In this document: in pieces, positions 11,400 through 24,503 of the stretch | How positions within the stretch are numbered: the first letter of the stretch is position 1 | How the letters are laid out: each line of letters starts with the position of its first letter | NCBI GenBank assembly: GCA_030847615.1 | Contig: JAUMIR010000001.1 | Coordinates: 384,382,687 to 384,446,686 of the forward strand | Length of the DNA stretch: 64,000 nucleotides | Direction: 5' to 3' | DNA from: Gambelia wislizenii | Lineage: Eukaryota; Chordata; Lepidosauria; Squamata; Crotaphytidae | Position numbers and translations under genes: made by a program | Notes under the pieces: model-generated | Database searches by the model: none | The model's input: only the letters and a program-made list of their open reading frames with translations | Told to the model about the DNA's origin: nothing

Positions 11400-12270
11400 C
11401 AGTTATACATACATATAGTTATTCAAACCTGTCTCTCCAAAATTACCACGTATTCCTTTCTTTTAATAACCTATTCTTTCTAATCATCAAAACTAAAAAT
11501 TAACCAGGTCATTTTCATTTTTTCAGAAAATCTATAAGGGTTTTCCAGTCTTTGAGAATTGTCTAATCAAACCAGTTTGTCCATTTCTGCTAACCCTTCC
11601 TCCATAGTGGGTAGTGTTGAATTCTTTTAACTTTGGGAATACAACAATCTTGCTGCTGTGGTCATATACTGAAGTAATTATCCATGAATATTTTTCCAGC
11701 TGTATGTCCATCAATCCCAGAAGAAAAAGTTCTAGTTTTAATTGAATATTATCCCTTAAAATCCTCTGCATCAGTGTGTATATTTGAATCCAAATGTTTT
11801 TAGCTTTTTTCCATGTCTACCACATATGATAAAATGTCCCTTCGTGTTGTTCACATTAGTAGTGTACATTAGACATACCTTTATACATTCAGGACAATTT
11901 CTCCGAGGTCATATACCAATGATACATCTTTTTGTAAAAAAAATCTTTTAAGATCATAAAATAATGTAAATTTCAATACCTTAATTTTCCCATTGATCCA
12001 TCTGCATGTTATAACCAAAATTCTTCACCTATTTCATCATATACCATTTAACTTGTTTTTCTTCCATTTCAACAAAGCTTATACATTTTAGCAATTACAT
12101 GTTCATCATATGTACATAGTTGTGTTTCAAATTTTGACTTAATTTGTTGAAAACCATAGGTCTTTTTATCTATTTTAAATCTTTCCGTACTTATTGAGGG
12201 ACTCACGTTGTTTACCCGCACTTAGTAGCACTTCAGTCCAATTTTTCTCTCATTACATTACCTAAAGTGG
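11400..12270 (-). mobile_element. L1 LINE 3' fragment
   Basis: The minus-strand frame 11532-11771 ('LELFLLGLMDIQLEKYSWII', then 'FPKLKEFNTTH') corresponds to the extreme C-terminus of L1 ORF2, as in the copies at 5.4 kb and 39 kb. Upstream sequence to about 12270 continues the ORF2 C-terminal region with stops. It is from a different L1 subfamily and 5'-truncated. Borders are approximate. Confidence 0.7.
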
Positions 12271-12619
12271 CTAACAAAGCACTTCAATAAATAACAGAAA
12301 AGCCTTGCATGTTATCAAGAAATTCGTAGTAAACTACAGGTATAAGGCAGGGGTGGATGAGGGAAAAGCAAATTAACAGCAAGTGATTCCAAGCAACTAG
12401 TGCAGTTACAACAAAGTTGCAGATAGCTGAAGTGACAGATTACCAAATACCTTCTGATTTTTTAAAAGAAAAGTTTTTAGTTTCTTCAGGAAAACCAGCA
12501 GGGAGGTAGACAAATCAGCTTCCCAGAGGCAGAATTGCAAAGCCTGGTGAAAACTGCAGAAACAGCCCATTTCTCAGAGGGAGGAAAACAAACCAAGGTG
12601 TCCAACTATGATCTTGTCA

Positions 12620-13556
12620 ACTCAGATATGTCAAATTTGCAGACAACACCAAATTTGGAGGAGTAGCTAATACTAGAGGACAGGAACAAAATTCAAAATG
12701 ACCTGAATAGACTACAAAGCTGGGCCAAAGCTAACAAAATCAAATTCAATATGGAGAAATGTAAGATACAGCACTTAGGGCGGAAAAACGAAATGCATAG
12801 ATACCGGATGGGGGAGACCTTGCTGAATGAGACTACGTGCAAAAGGGATCTAGGAGTCCTAGTAGACCACAAGTTAAACATGAGTCAACAGTGTGATGAG
12901 GCAGCTAAAAAGGCCAATGTGATTTTGGGGTGCATCAATAGAAGTATAGTGTCTAGATCAAGGGAAGTAATAGTGCCATTGTATTCTGCCTTGGTCAGGC
13001 CTCACCTAGAATACTGTGTCCAGTTCTGGGCACCACAATTCAAAAAGGATATTGACAAATTGGAGCATGTCCAGAGGAGGGAGACTAAAATGGTGAAAGG
13101 TCTGGAAACGATGCCTTATGAGGAGAGACTTAGGGAGCTGGGTATGTTTAGCCTGGAAAAAAAGATGGTTAAGGGTCAATATGATAGTCCTATTTAAGTA
13201 TTTGAAGGAGTGTCACATTGAGGATGGAGCAAGCTTGTTTTCTGCTGCTCCAGAGACTAGAACATGGAACTATGGATACAAGCTCCAAGAAAAGAGATTC
13301 CACCTCAACATTAGGAGGAACTTTCCACCTCAACATTAGGAGGAACATTAGGAGGAACTTTCTGTAAGAGCTGTACGGCAATGGAACACACTCCCTCGGA
13401 GAGTGGTAGGGTCTCCTTCCTTGGAGTTCTTTAAACAGAAGCTGGATGGCCATCTGTCAGGGATGCTTTGATCATGATTTCCTGCATGGAAGGAGGTTGG
13501 ACTGGATGGCCCTTGTGGTCTCTTCCAACTCTACAATTCTATGATTCTATGATCTA
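12620..13556 (+). mobile_element. CR1 LINE 3' end with RT C-terminus
   Basis: The first part matches the CR1 RT just after the catalytic palm. The open frame 12751-13197 gives 148 residues of thumb and C-terminal domain, including 'CKRDLGVLVDHKLNMSQQCD', '[16 protein letters not shown]' and '[20 protein letters not shown]'. The frame then shifts at about 13160 and continues to the 3' UTR, ending in 'attctatgattctatgat'. A short internal tandem duplication ('cacctcaacattaggagga') occurs at about 13300-13345. It is non-functional. Confidence 0.93.
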
Positions 13557-14265
13557 GGTGACTGGGCAGGTTCACATTGGAGGAAGTGCTCCTTCATATA
13601 CAGCACGATCAGGATATTTATAGCATAAAGGTCATTGCCTGCACTTTGTTTGCATTAGGCTTATAAAATAAATTGAAAGCCAAAGGAGACGTCAGGATAC
13701 TGTATTTATATTCCATGGCTCCTAGTCAGGAGCCACGTTTGGTCTAATCTAGATTATTGATTTGTGTCCATTTATATTGTACTGTTCAACATTGGTTCTT
13801 GATGTTTCTTGTCACTCCCCACCCAATGTTCCTTTTACTGATGAAAAAAATCTAATAGATAGGCAGCAGTTTTCAGTGCATTTCTGGCATCTCGCTTGTG
13901 ACGTGAGTTGTGGTGTTAAATGTGCATATGTCCAACAGCCTCAGATCTCCTAGATATGTTTCCAGATTGCTGCAATCTTTACACAGCATATGTTTCTCTC
14001 CCAGTGCATCCTTAATATTAATTAATTAATGTATTAATGTTATTAATTAATGTAATGTATTAATTAATTTAATGCCCTCCTCTCTTTGATAAAGGGACAT
14101 GCACAATTGGTCAATACTTTTTTAAGAACCAACCAGAATGCCACAAAAATGTGCAAGAATTCTAGTTATGTAAAACCTTCAGGCAAAATGACACAAAATA
14201 TTAGGCGATGGGTGGAAACACAGAAAATATTTGGTCAGATGTAGCAGTCAGAATCCACTCTTTTT
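13557..14265. other. Unassigned; TAAT-rich tract
   Basis: A TAAT-rich simple tract lies at about 14016-14070. Nothing else is recognised. Confidence 0.4.
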
Positions 14266-14366
14266 CTCTCCAGATGTTGCTAGATTGCATATCCCAGCAG
14301 TTCTAGCTAGCATAGCTAATGGTGAGGAATGCTGGGACCTGGAGTTCAACTATATCTGGATGGCCC
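14266..14366. mobile_element. hAT-like MITE
   Basis: 'ccagatgttgctagattgca' at one end pairs with 'tggagttcaactatatctgg' at the other, enclosing 'tcccagca...tgctggga'. This short inverted-repeat arrangement is familiar from hAT-derived MITEs in reptiles. A related copy lies near 59.8 kb. I could not confirm an 8-bp TSD. Confidence 0.5.
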
Positions 14367-16226
14367 TATATACAATTCCCACCCCATTCTAAATTCTTCT
14401 GTTAGATTTGACATTTTATATCATTGTCATCATTGTTATTATCATTGTCATCCTCCACCTCTGATTATTTGCAGTTCCTGTAGCCCTTCGTCCCATATCC
14501 CTAGATAACAATGGCTTCAGACTAGCTACTGCTGTCTTGTTCTCATAAGTATTATTATTGTTACTATTACAATCCTGTGCTTCACAGGCAACATCCATGT
14601 CCAATTCTGCCTCTTATGAATTCTTTATTCTGCCTTTGGTGACTCCCCACCACCACCACCACACGTGAACACTGGCATCTACTACAGACTAAGAGCAAAT
14701 GCTTAGTATGGAGAGGCTTCTCATATTTGGTGGTCATTTTATCCTTTCCACTCCAACATTCAATCCTCTTTTTAGTGTTTGTGCATTAATATGATTAAAT
14801 TTCCCAACATTGTGTAATACATTTCCAGATAAAAATGGCTCAGCACAAGCCACCAGCTGCTGTTTCCCACTCAGTTAACCATAATAAAGGGGGAAAATAC
14901 CATACCACACAAGCTTGATAAACTATTTTCAAATATTCTTCATTCAACTAAAAATAAAATCCTCTGGGGAAATGCCTTTGGAAGGACCCATCTTCTTAAA
15001 AGTTCCAGCTTTTTTCCCCACTCACTTTGATTAAAGTGCAGTTATCAGAAATAACAAATGGTTTTTAAATAATAGATTTTTAAAATCTACTGCATACTTC
15101 AGATCTGATGTTTGGGTTCTGTTTGTTTTCTCATAAATAAATGAATTTTAAGGAACACCTCAGGCATTGACCATGCATGCAGAGTATCAGGCGAAAAGGC
15201 ACTAGTCTGTGTTTGGAAATATTTGGTGTGAAATATTTATGATGGAAAGCTTTTTACCCCCAATAGCAGTTATGAAGGCCTCCTGCCTAGAACTTCCTAA
15301 GCACACCCATGGCTTTATTGCTGATTGACTTGAGTATTGATTTGGACATCTTTCCAGCCCCAGCCCCTGAGGCTCAGAACAGGTCATATCTTCTTTTTTT
15401 CTATTAAAAATAAACCCTCAGAGCACAAGCAAATTGAAATCAGTAAAAGTAAACAGGTACAGGTATGTTTTACAGCTATGCACTCTTTTCAAGAATTCTG
15501 CTTTATTTAATCCTTGCCACTAAATGTCAGAGCAAGCCAGATGGAAAGTGTTTCCTACAAACATGAAGGGAATGCATCATGCAACACACTACAGACTGCT
15601 GAATGGAGGTGTGCATTGACCACACAGTTTGGTCCAGGCCTTGCTTAGGCTGTTTGCATAACAGCTGAAGGCTCCTTGGACCAATCTGAAAGCTACACTA
15701 TTCAACTCAGGTTCAAGTCCAAATCTTGATTCAGAAAGCCAAATGTTCATGCCCTTTGTTGCTACTGTCAAAAACGAAGAAATGGCTATAACATTTTTTA
15801 AAAATGTATCTGCCAATATCAGTCACAATTTAGACAAATAGATAGAGGGAATTGTTTGTGTGTATGTGTTTGTGCTGTTTTCCTTTAATTTTTGTTATTT
15901 TTATTTTGTAAAAGGAACTGATTTTGAAAAAGGTCTGATAAAAAAACATCAAATATGATTACAAATTATACCAGGCAGTCAGAAAACTTTCCTTCTTCCT
16001 CTCCCTACCCTAAATGGTTTCTTGTGATGAAGAGCTTGAAAAGAAAAGGAACAATTTTGCAGGCACATTGCACTGGGTACACTAGGTCTTCTGGATCAGA
16101 ATTGCAAACAAAGCACTGATAATGTTCAGATTGTCAGGGGATGATAGGACACTCAATCCCTGGCGGAAGCCAAAAAATATCTCAGCAGATTTAGCAGCAA
16201 ACCATTCCTAAGAATATCCTCACACA
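14367..16226. other. Unassigned sequence
   Basis: Short ATC/GTC-type trinucleotide runs (14420-14460) and a CCA run (14648-14665) are the only structure I see. The open frames at 14416-14604 and 15202-15387 have no recognisable domain. Confidence 0.4.
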
Positions 16227-16558
16227 GGAGATTTTCAGATGGGGAAATTATTCCCTGGGGTGATCAGGACAGAATAGTTTCTGTCCCGGAAGCAGCGCCG
16301 CATTTCGCATGCCTACTTCCCTCTGTTGATCTCCTGTCATCCTGACGCTGTACTCATTGTATTTCCCTGCCGGTACCTTCCGCGATGTTTTATTAACAAG
16401 AGTTTGTTGTTAATAAAAAGAAATAGAACGAGCACAGCGTCAGGACAACGGAAGATCGGGAGAGGGAAGTGGGCATGCGAAATGTGGCGCTGCTTCTGGG
16501 ACAGAAACAATTCTGTCCCGACCTCCCTGGGAAATAATTTCCCTGTGTGAAAATATCC
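16227..16558. mobile_element. Fold-back DNA transposon (copy E)
   Basis: Almost the whole 332-base element is a palindrome. Arms run inward from 'ggagattttcagatgggg' and its partner 'ccctgtgtgaaaatatcc' to a centre near 16390-16420 ('ttattaacaagagtttgttg'). A 3-bp direct repeat ACA flanks it (16224-16226 and 16559-16561). Length and termini resemble copy D at 26297-26626, suggesting one non-autonomous family, possibly Harbinger-related by its 3-bp duplication. No transposase is present. Confidence 0.7.
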
Positions 16559-17061
16559 ACAGTGTGTTTTGACATCCAAATAAACAGGAGATACTTTATC
16601 TTCAAGTTCAAGCAGTTGCAATATATACAGATATATACACTTGACAGACAAACTGCTTTGCCAGACATCCAAGAATGTCAAGAGAAAGAATGCTCTGAAC
16701 TGAGCCTTCTTTTATACAGAGTTTCAGGGCATTGGCTCCCTCAACCACATGGGTGCATTACATCAGATTTTACACTCCAGACTCTATCCTGATGCTATGC
16801 CCTCCAGTAACCCTTTTGTGCAGCTGTGGTCACAAGGCTAACATGACTTGGCAGTTCCTTGGCCTCAGCCATCATGACTCAGCAGTTGTTTGGCCATTTT
16901 CTATGGAGTTCAGTCTCTAACTCCTGACACAGATTCACATCCAGTCTACTTTAGAGGAGTCCTGCATGAGTTTGGACATCTGATTTTTGCTTAGTCAATC
17001 TGGGATTCAGCCAAATCTCAGGTATGTCACTACTGATATAGGACTGTGTCACTAACAGAAA
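16559..17061. other. Unassigned sequence
   Basis: Nothing recognised. Open frames crossing from the adjacent palindrome are by-products of its symmetry. Confidence 0.35.
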
Positions 17062-17643
17062 TCCATAAGATGTAGTGTCCAGATCAAGGGAAGTAATAGA
17101 TGCGCTCTATTCTGCCTTGGTCAGACCTCACCTAGAATACTGTGTCCAGTTCTGGGCAATACTATTCAAAAAGGATATTGACAAATTGGAACATGTCCAG
17201 AGGAGGGAGACTAAAATGGTGAAAGGTCTGGAAACCATGCTTTATGAGGAAAGACTTAGGGAGCTGGATATGTTTAGCCTAGAAAAGAGACGGTAGAGGC
17301 GATACGATAGCCCTGTTTAAGTATTTGAAGGGGTGTCACGTTAAGAATGGAGCAAGCTTGTTTTCTGCTGCTCCAGAGATTGGAACACGGAGCAATGGAT
17401 GCAAGCTCCAGGAACAGAGATTCCACCTCAACATGAGGAGGAACTTTTTGACTGTAAGAGCTGTTCGGCAGTGGAACACACTCCCTCGGAGCATGGTGGG
17501 GTCTCCTTCCTTGAAGGTCTTTAAACAGAGGCTGGATGGCCATCTGTCGGGGATGCTTTGATCGTGATTTCCTGCATGGCAGGGGTTGGACTGGATGGCC
17601 CTTATGGTCTCTTCCAACTCTGCAATTCTATGATTCTATGATA
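17062..17643 (+). mobile_element. CR1 LINE 3' end
   Basis: Readable CR1 pieces include '[20 protein letters not shown]' and '[20 protein letters not shown]', then 'VRAVRQWNTLPRSMVGSPSL'. It closes with the CR1 3' UTR and tail ('gcaattctatgattctatga'). It is close in sequence to the copy at 12.6-13.6 kb but begins later. Truncated and frameshifted. Confidence 0.92.
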
Positions 17644-17713
17644 TTCTATGCAGACTTTCTGCACAGAAGAACCTATTTTTTGCAAAATAAGAAGGGCTTT
17701 TTTTCATGTTTAT

Positions 17714-18367
17714 GGACTTGTCTACATGAGCCAAATAAAACAACCTCACCTAGTTTTCACAGCAAGCTGTCCAGATGATGGACAGATCTGAGTCTTTTCA
17801 GCACCTCAGGACTTTAATCCAGATGTAAAATAATTGGGATTTACTCTGGATTTGACCAGAAAATCCAGATTTTCACATGTGTGTGTGAAACTGTGCTCCA
17901 TAGCAACATCAGTGTGGGGCCTGGGGAGGAGTTTCAATGGGTGGGCAGAAGAGGTTGTGAGGAGGCTCCCAGGCAATCTCTTTCCCTGGTTCAATTTCAC
18001 TTTTTAGCAGGGTTTTTTTTTTTTTTGGCCTATGTGGCAGTTGTTCAGAGAAGTGCATACCAGCATTCCCATATCATTATTAGCTATGTGTACCTCTGCA
18101 TAATAAGATGTTCAAAACCCCTGAATGTGGACATATGTAGATTCACATGCATGGGAGGAGGTAAAAAAAACCTGGAGCAGTCACAGCTGTGTGGCTGCAC
18201 ATACTGCAAATTATCATACCAGGGTGAGTTTGGAGGGGAAAACTGTGTGGGCAGTGCTCCTGAACTCACGTCGGTGTGTGTGGTGATTATTTTGACAAGC
18301 CTGTAGTCACTGTGGACCAGGATACCCAAAAGGTAAACTGGATTTTCCTACTGATGTAGACAAGCCC
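17714..18367. mobile_element. DNA transposon with inverted ends, unassigned
   Basis: The left end 'ggacttgtctacatgagcc' and right end 'ctgatgtagacaagccc' form a terminal inverted repeat of about 14 bases. The flanking triplets are TAT and TAA, so a 3-bp TWA-like duplication is possible but imperfect. The interior has a secondary inverted pair ('aatccag' / 'ctggatt' types). The open frame 17881-18306 has no transposase motif. Non-autonomous. Confidence 0.5.
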
Positions 18368-19204
18368 TAAGAATATACAACAATCAATGCTTCCTACTGA
18401 TAATCTCAGTTTAAGCACAGCGACAGAATAACTGTTTGTAAATGTCCAGTCTGATATTGTGTCTATTAAGAGGATTTTACCCAGTAGTCTTCTTTCTGAA
18501 ATGATTATGGGTGGGTCAGAGAGAGTTGGGGAATGTGTGCCAAATGTGCATGCAGTGAGGTTTTTCCAGCTACACCCTTAGTTCTGTTCCTCCAAAGGAC
18601 AGGATATAGTCTGTCCATTTGAGATGGTCACATTGTCCTAATGCACAGGAATACAACAAATGTAACTTCAGATTATTTAGTCAAGACCTGAGTCTCCTTT
18701 GAAAGGTTCTTGGGGAGTAGCAGAGATTAGAGCTTTTTGAGAATTGTTTTAAGTATAGAAAAATGGAAATTAAATTGCTAACCATAAAGACTGTCACAAA
18801 GTAGAGAGAAAGAGAGGTTGGAAAAAACAGTGTGTGAAGACAAAGAAGAAAGTTATACCTTTCTTTCCATATGTCTTTAAAAAGAAACACGGGGAAGGGA
18901 TCAGGGATCATTAGTACAGGGCCTTGAACTAGTTTCTTGTAATTAATTTCTTTTTTCTTGTAATGATAGTATAACTATATTACTGTATTATTTATGGGGG
19001 CGCTGCTTAATTAAACAGTGCAAAAGGAATATCACATACTAGCTATACCCAGAGTAACATATACCATTATCCACATATAAAACACTTTGGTATGTTTCTG
19101 TTCCCACTCTGCTGATTGGACACTTAGGAAACATGTCAAGAGTACGATCATTTGACACATTAATATATAACCTTCCAAATCAACTATAATAGCTAGTTTC
19201 ACTC
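18368..19204. other. Unassigned sequence
   Basis: Nothing recognised on either strand. Confidence 0.4.
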
Positions 19205-20335
19205 TGAGAGCCTCTCCGCCGCTGCCATGAAACTGCGCGTACGCACAGATGCCACGCTACACATACACCATGCTACACAGAAATCACGCTACACACACAC
19301 ACAACATGTGCCAGGATGTGAGGGCCCCTCCACTGCTGCCATGCAACTGCACGTACACACACACCATGCTACACACACACCTCATGTGCACCAGGACATA
19401 AGAGCTCCTCTGCCGCTGCCATGAAGTCACACATACACACACAAATACCATGCTACACACACACCACACTACACACATACTACACATGGCAGGATGCAAG
19501 AGCCCCTCCACTGCTGACATGCAACTGCGCTACACACACACACCATGCTATAAAGCACATGCACCATGCACACCAGGACACAAGGGCCCCTCTGCTGCCA
19601 CCATGCAGCTGCACATACAGTTGTCCCTTCACATTTGCAGGGGTTATGGCCATCAGACCCCCACAAATTTGAAAAAAACGTGAATAACGATCGGCCTCTC
19701 CTGGGCTTTCGCCCTCCCTGCAAAGGCAGCGAAGCCTCAGCAGAGGGACAGTTTAAGAGATTTTGCGTTACCCCCGCACTTTCCTGGGTCTTCATTCCCT
19801 TTGTGAAGAGAAGTGAAGACCCAGGAGACAGGCAGTGGGTGAGGGAAAACTGCGAATAATCAAAACTGCGAGTGTCAAAGCCGTGAATGTGAAGGGAAAA
19901 CTGTATACACAAAGACCACACATGGCAGGATGCAAGAGCCCCTCCACCACCAGCATGTAACCAGACATAGACACACACACCATGCTACACACACACACCA
20001 TACACACCAGGATACAAGATCCCCTCTGCCGCCACCATGCAATCACACAAACACACAAAAAACCTATGCTACACACACACACACACACACCATGCACATC
20101 AGGGTGTGAGAGTCCCTCTACTGCCGCCATGCACAAACACATACATCCCATGCTACACACACACCACACTACACTACACACACCCCATACTACACAAACA
20201 CCCCACGCTACACCCCACGTGCTACACAAACCTCCATGCCACACATAAACCCCATGCTACACACACACATCATACTACACATACACAAACACACACCCCA
20301 CATGCACCAGGATGCAAGAGCCCTTCCACTGCCAT
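19205..20335. repeat. CA-rich minisatellite, about 80-95 bp units
   Basis: A unit of the form 'ccaggatgcaagagcccctc', then 'ctgccgccatgcaactgcac', then a variable (CA)n/'catgctacacacac' tract recurs near 19206, 19310, 19391, 19487, 19573, 19923, 20007, 20098 and 20307. The CA tracts differ in length, so unit spacing varies. A MITE interrupts the array at 19618-19903. Open frames on both strands arise from the repeat and are not genes. Confidence 0.9.
19618..19903. mobile_element. Tigger/pogo-like MITE in minisatellite
   Basis: It starts 'cagttgtcccttcacatttg' and ends 'tgaatgtgaagggaaaactg', with TA on both sides (19616-19617 and 19904-19905). A hairpin 'cctgggtcttcattccct...gaagtgaagacccagg' lies at about 19781-19823. 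Its ends match those of the VNTR-bearing MITE at 56186. It interrupts the array, so it arrived after some units existed. Confidence 0.8.
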
Positions 20336-22448
20336 GTTCAGAAAGGACCGAAGCTTTCCACCCCAAGACCCGGGGCCCAAGAGCAAGGAGCAGCTACAGA
20401 CAGCACAGAAGACCATGTTGTGGTGGCCAAGACTGAGGGTCAAATGCCAAGCAGTTTCCCCTGGCTGCTTCAGGTGTGCTGCATGATTGCAGTCAACTGT
20501 GCCTGATAGCTTGGCCCTGGTTCTTCCAAGACTCCCACAGCCAGGGCCTGAGTCTGCTGTTCCCAGGGGCTTATCCTGTGAGGAGAGGCAGATCCTGACA
20601 CCCAAGCAGCCAATCAGCACACTGAAAATGGCAACTTACCCAAGAGAATTATATATACATAGATAGAATATGCTGCTGCCTCTTGCTCTGTTGTGGGTAT
20701 TGAAGAGAACAGCAAATGGACATGCAGAGAGAGCATTTTGTACCACAAGCTGGTAGCTTATAGCATTCAGATGATTGTCCCAAGTTTCTAAAAATAACCA
20801 CTTCAATTACTTGTGAGAAACATGAAAGCAAAGAATTAGTTGTAAGAACTGAAATGACAATAGTAACAAACTACTTTAGGGTGGGACTATAACTGTAACT
20901 ATTTTAACATAACTGCCAAACTCTGCTTTAATACCAGGGTGCATCTAAAGGAAGGTAAAAAGCTTTTCCTTAGCCACAACAAGTCTTAGCCAAATGAGTT
21001 GATTGGACATGGGAAGGGGAGGGGGAAAAGAATTCAAAGCCAGGATTCCAGACCAGGGGCCCTTTCACACTACACAAATATAGCACTTTAATTGCCATGG
21101 TTTCCAGACAACAGGGAACCATTTGAGCTCCTTAGTGGATCCATAAAATGGTGGCAGAGGTATGCTTCCTGGCAACAGCATGTAAACAAATGTCATCTCC
21201 TGCCAGAAAGTGATTAATTGCTATATGCTTCCAAATACCATCTTGAGCTCACCTATACAATCCACTCTCTTTGGCAAAATAGTTCCAGTCTTTCCAGTTT
21301 ACATGCACATTATCTGTTTATATCAGTTATTTTAAAAAAATAAATAAAAACAGACAGCACAGAACAATATGACAACCTGAGGAAGGTATTCCTATTATAG
21401 GAAAGATTCCTGTAGAAAATGAACAAAGTATTGTTGTCTATCACTTATAGAACTTGGCTAAAACTGTATCATCAAGGATCTACAGTACATCCTGAATAAT
21501 ATCTTAGGCTATAGATGATAATACATGCTCAAAGTCACCCCAAAAACTGAAATAAAGGGCATCACTATATCAGTGTTTGGGATCACCAGTATGCCACCAG
21601 CAATATACCACACAAGGCACATTGCCTTTCTAATGGGACATATGTCATTATCTGCCAGCAATTCCATTTGCATAGGCCTGTCTCTAGAGAAACTAAATAA
21701 GTAAATAGGTCCAATTTGGAGGGTGGGGTGAGATGTTAATATTCTGAAGCTAGTGTGGGGACATTTCAACCTCCCAGACCACAAATTCACAGACCTTAAA
21801 CTTTTAAGTTTCCAGTTTAGCAGTTTACCTTCCTAACTTGTTCAGTGAAGTTTTGGTGACTTTCAAAAATAAAATTTAAAGTTTTAAGGAAACTTGAAAA
21901 AAAAATTAAAGAATTCATATGCAAGTTTGACACTACAAAACGCTGTCTAAAGAAATCTTGAGGCCGGGCTTAGAAAGTAAATTACCACAGAAAGTAATTA
22001 TCCTTCTTTAGATGTTTATTGTTTGCAAACTTGGTGTGCATCACCTGTGAAAATTAGTCAGGATTGTGTTACAGATTCATTGATTAGAACTGACATTCGT
22101 TTGACCAGATTCTATATTTATCTGTAGCAATGTGACATAACTATAGTACCAAATACATTGCAGGGCCACTAGTACTCTCTTTGTAAATCATATGTAGTGT
22201 ATACTGTATTATTATTCTGCCTGTATCATGTGACCAGTTCATGCAATATTTTTCAAAGTGGGCTGTTTCCCACAAAAGTTTATTCCAAAGCAGACTGTCT
22301 GGACTTTAAGATGCCATAAAAGTCATTGTTGTTCTCACAGCAGATAGTTCTATGAGTGTGACATAGCTCTTTACACATCTCTCCATGCTTACGTGTTGTC
22401 TAAACCTGATGACAATTGAATAATTAGGAAGGTGTTTTCTACCTTAGA
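20336..22448. other. Unassigned sequence
   Basis: A stretch at 21058-21120 ('ccctttcacactacacaaat') has the look of a hAT MITE end but no partner end is seen. The open frame at 21509-21790 (minus) has no domain I can name. No other feature is recognised. Confidence 0.4.
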
Positions 22449-22588
22449 CAAGGGTTGACAACTTGTGCTCCTTCAAAATGTTGTTAAACTGCAACCCCCA
22501 GCAGCCCTTCCCAGAACAGCCAGTGGTGTCAGCTGTTGAATTCCTGTTGCAATCCAACATGTACAGGGTCTAAGGTTGTCACCCCTTG
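22449..22588. mobile_element. hAT-like MITE
   Basis: 'caagggttgacaacttgtgc' at the left and 'aaggttgtcaccccttg' at the right form imperfect terminal inverted repeats around 'actgcaacccccagcagccc', a common hAT-MITE pattern. The 8-bp flanks do not match, so any TSD has decayed. Confidence 0.55.
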
Positions 22589-24503
22589 TCAAAGACAGAT
22601 GGGGAAAGTGCAAGAGTCTGTGTGGTTCCCAATGCCCCTTACAGGGCATGATGACCAATTTCATCACATGGGGGGGGGCGTGCTGGTTTAGGCCCAGGAG
22701 AGGTCTATTTGAAAGTTTTCTTCTTGCTTACTTCCTATTGAAAATAAAGGCCTCTCCTGGGCTTAATGCATCCCAGAGACGGCCAACCCAGGGCTATCTT
22801 AGGGCAATATGTATTTTTTTCCAGGGCTGGGGGAGCAGTGAGTGTATGTGGTCCTCCCAGATCCCCTGGAGGGCCAACACAGTCCTGTAACCCACAACAG
22901 TTGTCCACACATGATGGACATGGAGAGTCTTGTAAGGACTGATACTACTAAAATGGGGGAGCACACCAAATAAATTGAACATGTAGTTTTTTTCCCAGTA
23001 GAAACCAGACTTTGGGAAATAATACTGACTTTCTTCCTGAATTGAGCCATTTTCCATTTTTTAACAAGGATTTTGAAATTGGTTTCATAAGAAATACTAT
23101 TAAAACCGTATCATCAATGGTGCATCCTTATCATTCCTGCTCAAATTGAGCACGGCTTCACATAAATATTCATGGGGGAAAGCTTTTTCATTTGCACATT
23201 TTAAATCCTTGCTGGATGGTCTGGAGCTCAGTTTCCAGCACTGTTCAATGTCAAGGGCAATGCAGCTTTCTCTCAGCCAACTTTCATGTTTAGTTGAGAA
23301 AATCTAGCTGTTGCCTTCTCATTCTGCAGAAAGAAAGCTACAATCTGGATTTATATCAAAGTCATTACATGCAAAGGCACTCTCTCTTTATTTTTCTTAT
23401 ATTTATAAAATTACATATATGTTAACAGAAATATTATTTTCATGGTAGTTTTTAAAACAGTTCTACAGATTTATTCAGCAAAGTTTTTGACCATACTATT
23501 TCATACACTAGCCCACTTGCCTATATATTTATATGATGATTTTAGCCACTACAGAGTAATGGTAGATGACCGGTCACCATGTTTTCTCTTCTATGATGTT
23601 GCATAGCCTCTCTCTCTGCCATCCTGCAGTTTACCACTGTTTTTCACTGATGCTGTAGCTCTGCCTCTCAATCCTGACACCCTCTGAACCTTGAGTCCCT
23701 TCTTCTGCTTGTTACCCAAATGGGCAAGGCAGAGTGGCAACTGTGGAGTTAAAATTGTGGTTTTTAAAACTCCATGCTTGGGTTGGATTAGTTCTAATCC
23801 TGTGTTTGTTGGGGGGAAACTTTGAGCAGTAAACAAATACCCTATTCAAGGAATCTTATGAGGGGCATCTTGTAGTATCATTCAGGACTTGTATCCTTAA
23901 GAAACAGGCTTGTAATATACACTCTCTTATTTAGTGGATGTGGTTTCCTTAGCAACCCATCTAGAATTAGTTATGAAGAGTTGGTCTGCTTCATATTATG
24001 AGTCCAAGCTATTATGTTATATTAATTGTTTGTTTTGTTCATTGTTATGGCTCTAGCCACTGTATAGTTAAGGTCTGACCTTATGTCTTCCTATGTTTCC
24101 TATGTTTGACCGTATGTCTTCCTTGCTTCCAGAAGCAAGGAAACTCAGACCACATATCACCCCAAGAAAATTCTAACATGAGCCCATTCACAGTCCCTGC
24201 TTTCACTTGAACTTTAATCCCAAGTGAATACAAGAAGTATATCATAGTTTCTGATACTGTGGACCATTATCACTTGATGTCAACCTCCATTGTTCCAGAA
24301 CTGAAAAAAAGGTGATCATTTATTTTGTAGACTGGAGCTTATGAGTGGGGCAATACAATGTTCATGACAAATTTCATTAGGCTGACTGTGTCACTGAACT
24401 TTATCCTTGAGAGAAGGTCTGAATGAGAAGGGGAATCATTTACAGTTAGAAACAAGTAGGACTGATAATTTGATACATTTATTTCAAATGTACACCTTGT
24501 TTA
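22589..24503. other. Unassigned sequence
   Basis: No recognisable gene or repeat. There is a short duplicated motif 'tatgtcttcc' at 24080-24125. Confidence 0.4.

Noticed and set aside
17881..18306. 141-codon frame inside the 17.7-18.4 kb transposon
   Set aside because: No transposase catalytic pattern, and low-complexity Cys/Val ends.
19205..20335. CRISPR-like regular repeats
   Set aside because: Repeats are unequal, there are no unique spacers, and the genome is eukaryotic.
19227..20506. His/Thr- and Val/Cys-rich open frames across the CA-rich region
   Set aside because: (CA)n and (TG)n tracts read as His-Thr or Cys-Val repeats. They are minisatellite artefacts.
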